Origin: Draconibacterium sp.
GTDB taxonomy: Bacteria; Bacteroidota; Bacteroidia; Bacteroidales; Prolixibacteraceae
Length of the DNA: 6,056 bases
Direction of reading: 5' to 3'
NCBI GenBank assembly: GCA_027011835.1
Contig: JALUZN010000424.1
Coordinates: 1 to 6,056 of the forward strand
Part shown: piece after piece, positions 5,047 to 6,056 of the stretch
Numbering within the stretch: position 1 is the first letter of the stretch
Layout of the letters: every line of letters starts with the position of its first letter
Made by a program: the position numbers and the translations under genes
The notes under the pieces: generated by a model
What the model saw: the letters and a program-made list of their open reading frames with translations, nothing else
Database searches by the model: none
Told to the model about the DNA's origin: nothing

Positions 5047-5502
5047 ATTAGTTTTGTCTATTATTAAATAATTATTTTAACTTTTCGATACCCACTCTTA
5101 TCATATTTTGTGCCAAGTGGTTTTTGGTTTTCATTTTGAATAAATTGGGACAAAATTGCATTAGATGTTTATTACAGACAATACAAAAACGAATTATATC
5201 ACTGATTTTATGCGACTTAACCATAACGATATTTTTATGACATGCTGGCAGGGGGAAAGAAGAGTTTGAGTAGAGCAGTCAAAAAAAAAAAAACAAGAAT
5301 AAGAAAATGTTGGTGTTTTATAACACTATTCGAAAACTGAAAAACTCGACAAATATCAGGAAAAGAATAAAACTCTCAAACTTGTAAACGTATTAAGGAG
5401 TTACCTCGGATTTGACGCATTATACATATAATTGAAACCCTCATGCACCGGCATTCTTTACTCAAGTTTTACATTTATTTATTAACCCCAAAAATAAGTA
5501 TT
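5047..5502. other. Divergent intergenic region between groEL and the exported-protein gene
   Basis: AT-rich, with no credible gene and no groES. It contains a run of 13 A at 5281-5293. A small stem TGGTGTT/AACACTA lies at 5311-5328. An 8-bp inverted pair, AGTTTGAG near 5262 and CTCAAACT at 5374-5381, is separated by about 105 nt. A TATAATTG box at 5427-5434 deviates from the -7 consensus at one position, and a TTTG at 5411-5414 is too close to be its -33 partner. The promoter of the rightward gene is therefore unresolved. Confidence 0.5.
5102..5116 (-). promoter_or_regulatory. Weak sigma-54-like -24/-12 site upstream of groEL
   Basis: On the minus strand, TTGGCAC (5116 to 5110) followed at the correct distance by ATGAT resembles the sigma-54 pattern TGGCAC-N5-TTGC. 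The -24 half is excellent, but the -12 half keeps only TG. Predicted transcription would begin about 45 nt before the groEL ATG. I found no TAnnTTTG box on this strand between 5047 and 5440, so the groEL promoter is not the ordinary type or has been missed. Confidence 0.25.
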
Positions 5503-6056
5503 ATGAAAAATTTATCGATTTTTATTATTTTAGTTATTCTTGTGTCTATTTCAAATCAATTATTTGGTCAATTGGGAACACCTACAGATGACGTGTGTCC
5601 CGGTGACACTGTAGATTATACTATAGATCCAGACTATTATGGAGAACAGGAATTTCTTGTTATAAAGGTGTTTTCTTAGTTGACGATAGTCTACTTTGTG
5701 ATGTTGGAGACAACACAAATATTTGTATGGATGTGAGCAGCTCAAGCGATGCACTTCAAGCTGTTACAAAATACAACTGGCAACTCGGTGACTGGTCATC
5801 ATACATTACAGGATACCAATCAAATCCTTCAACCATTTTAAATACAGCTGTTGAAATATATCTTGATAATTATGCTCCCTTTTCGCAAATCATTCAAATT
5901 TATGCAGAAAATGCTTGTGGAACAGATATGATTATGGCAACAGGAAAGATGTTTTATACAGATGATTACGGAGGTTATATCATAATGGCTCCTAACCCGG
6001 CAGATTCTTATGTAGAATTATCATTTTTCGCAAACAGAGAATTAACAGATAAAGAC
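5503..6056 (+). pseudogene. Exported Ig/PKD-like protein with type IX sorting tail, frameshifted and cut by the window edge
   Basis: The ATG at 5503 starts a clear signal peptide: Lys2, a hydrophobic core, and likely cleavage in LFG-Q after residue 22. It is followed by a CPGDTVDYTI segment typical of Ig/PKD-like domains. That frame stops at 5677-5679. Frame 3, open from 5607 to the window end, carries the continuation. It has KYNWQLGDWSSYITGY and YAENACG, resembling PKD-like modules of Bacteroidota surface proteins. YIIMAPNPADSYVELSF (from 5976) then matches the start of a type IX secretion C-terminal domain. The two halves join if one base is restored, most simply a T in the T-runs at 5653-5655 or 5671-5674. 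The cause may be mutation, phase variation or a sequencing error. The rest of the sorting domain lies beyond the edge. The upstream in-frame ATG at 5443 would place 20 polar or mixed residues before the signal peptide and is unlikely. The specific function is unknown. The gene is more AT-rich than gdhA and groEL. Confidence 0.75.

Noticed and set aside
5047..5110. CIRCE operator (HrcA) upstream of groEL
   Set aside because: No TTAGCACTC / GAGTGCTAA inverted repeat is present. The GAGTGGG near 5090 lacks the partner arm.
5281..5293. Run of 13 A as a terminator tract for leftward transcription
   Set aside because: On the minus strand the T-run is preceded by only a weak stem about 18 nt away and no gene ending there.
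5443..5502. ATG at 5443 as start of the exported protein
   Set aside because: It would put about 20 extra residues before an otherwise normal signal peptide beginning at the ATG at 5503.
5640..5680. Programmed -1 ribosomal frameshifting
   Set aside because: No X-XXY-YYZ slippery heptamer is in phase, and I see no strong downstream stem. A lost base is simpler.
5560..5754. A 64-codon minus-strand frame
   Set aside because: It overlaps the sorting-tail gene in antisense and has no recognisable features.

Overview
The window looks like chromosomal DNA from a member of the Bacteroidota, probably a marine or anaerobic lineage such as the Marinilabiliales; the order is a guess. Supporting signs are TAnnTTTG-type -7 promoter boxes, AT-rich ribosome-binding regions without Shine-Dalgarno sequences, a secreted protein ending in a type IX secretion sorting signal, and AT-rich intergenic DNA full of hairpin repeats. 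Two well-known housekeeping genes, glutamate dehydrogenase (gdhA) and the 60-kDa chaperonin (groEL), sit on the minus strand. They do not form an operon: 812 bp and the groEL terminator lie between them.

Layout from left to right. A 56-residue Cys-rich membrane or lipoprotein gene lies on the plus strand at 10-180. A gene-free stretch of about 1.07 kb (181-1255) holds two copies of a 350-bp repeat (457-807 and 849-1197, about 97% identical by eye). Each copy carries REP-like hairpins, a candidate promoter facing right and the start of a mini-ORF. gdhA (1256-2590, minus) follows, with a candidate promoter near 2702-2733 and a hairpin at the predicted 5' end of its transcript. The next gap (2591-3402) holds an 80-bp sequence present twice (2861-2942 and 3219-3297). 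Between those copies is a roughly 276-bp block rich in inverted repeats. The gap ends with a convincing groEL terminator. groEL (3403-5046, minus) is full length, but no groES lies beside it. A 456-bp divergent intergenic region leads to a plus-strand gene starting at 5503. That gene encodes an exported Ig/PKD-like protein, is broken by a -1 frameshift, and runs off the right edge inside its sorting domain.

Functionally, gdhA links ammonia and 2-oxoglutarate to glutamate, groEL folds cytosolic proteins, and the right-hand gene would be a cell-surface or secreted protein if intact. Nothing suggests that the three act together. I see no tRNA, rRNA, CRISPR array, complete transposase or defence system. 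The least ordinary content is non-coding: the duplicated structured 350-bp repeat, the palindromic block between diverged direct repeats, and the solitary groEL.
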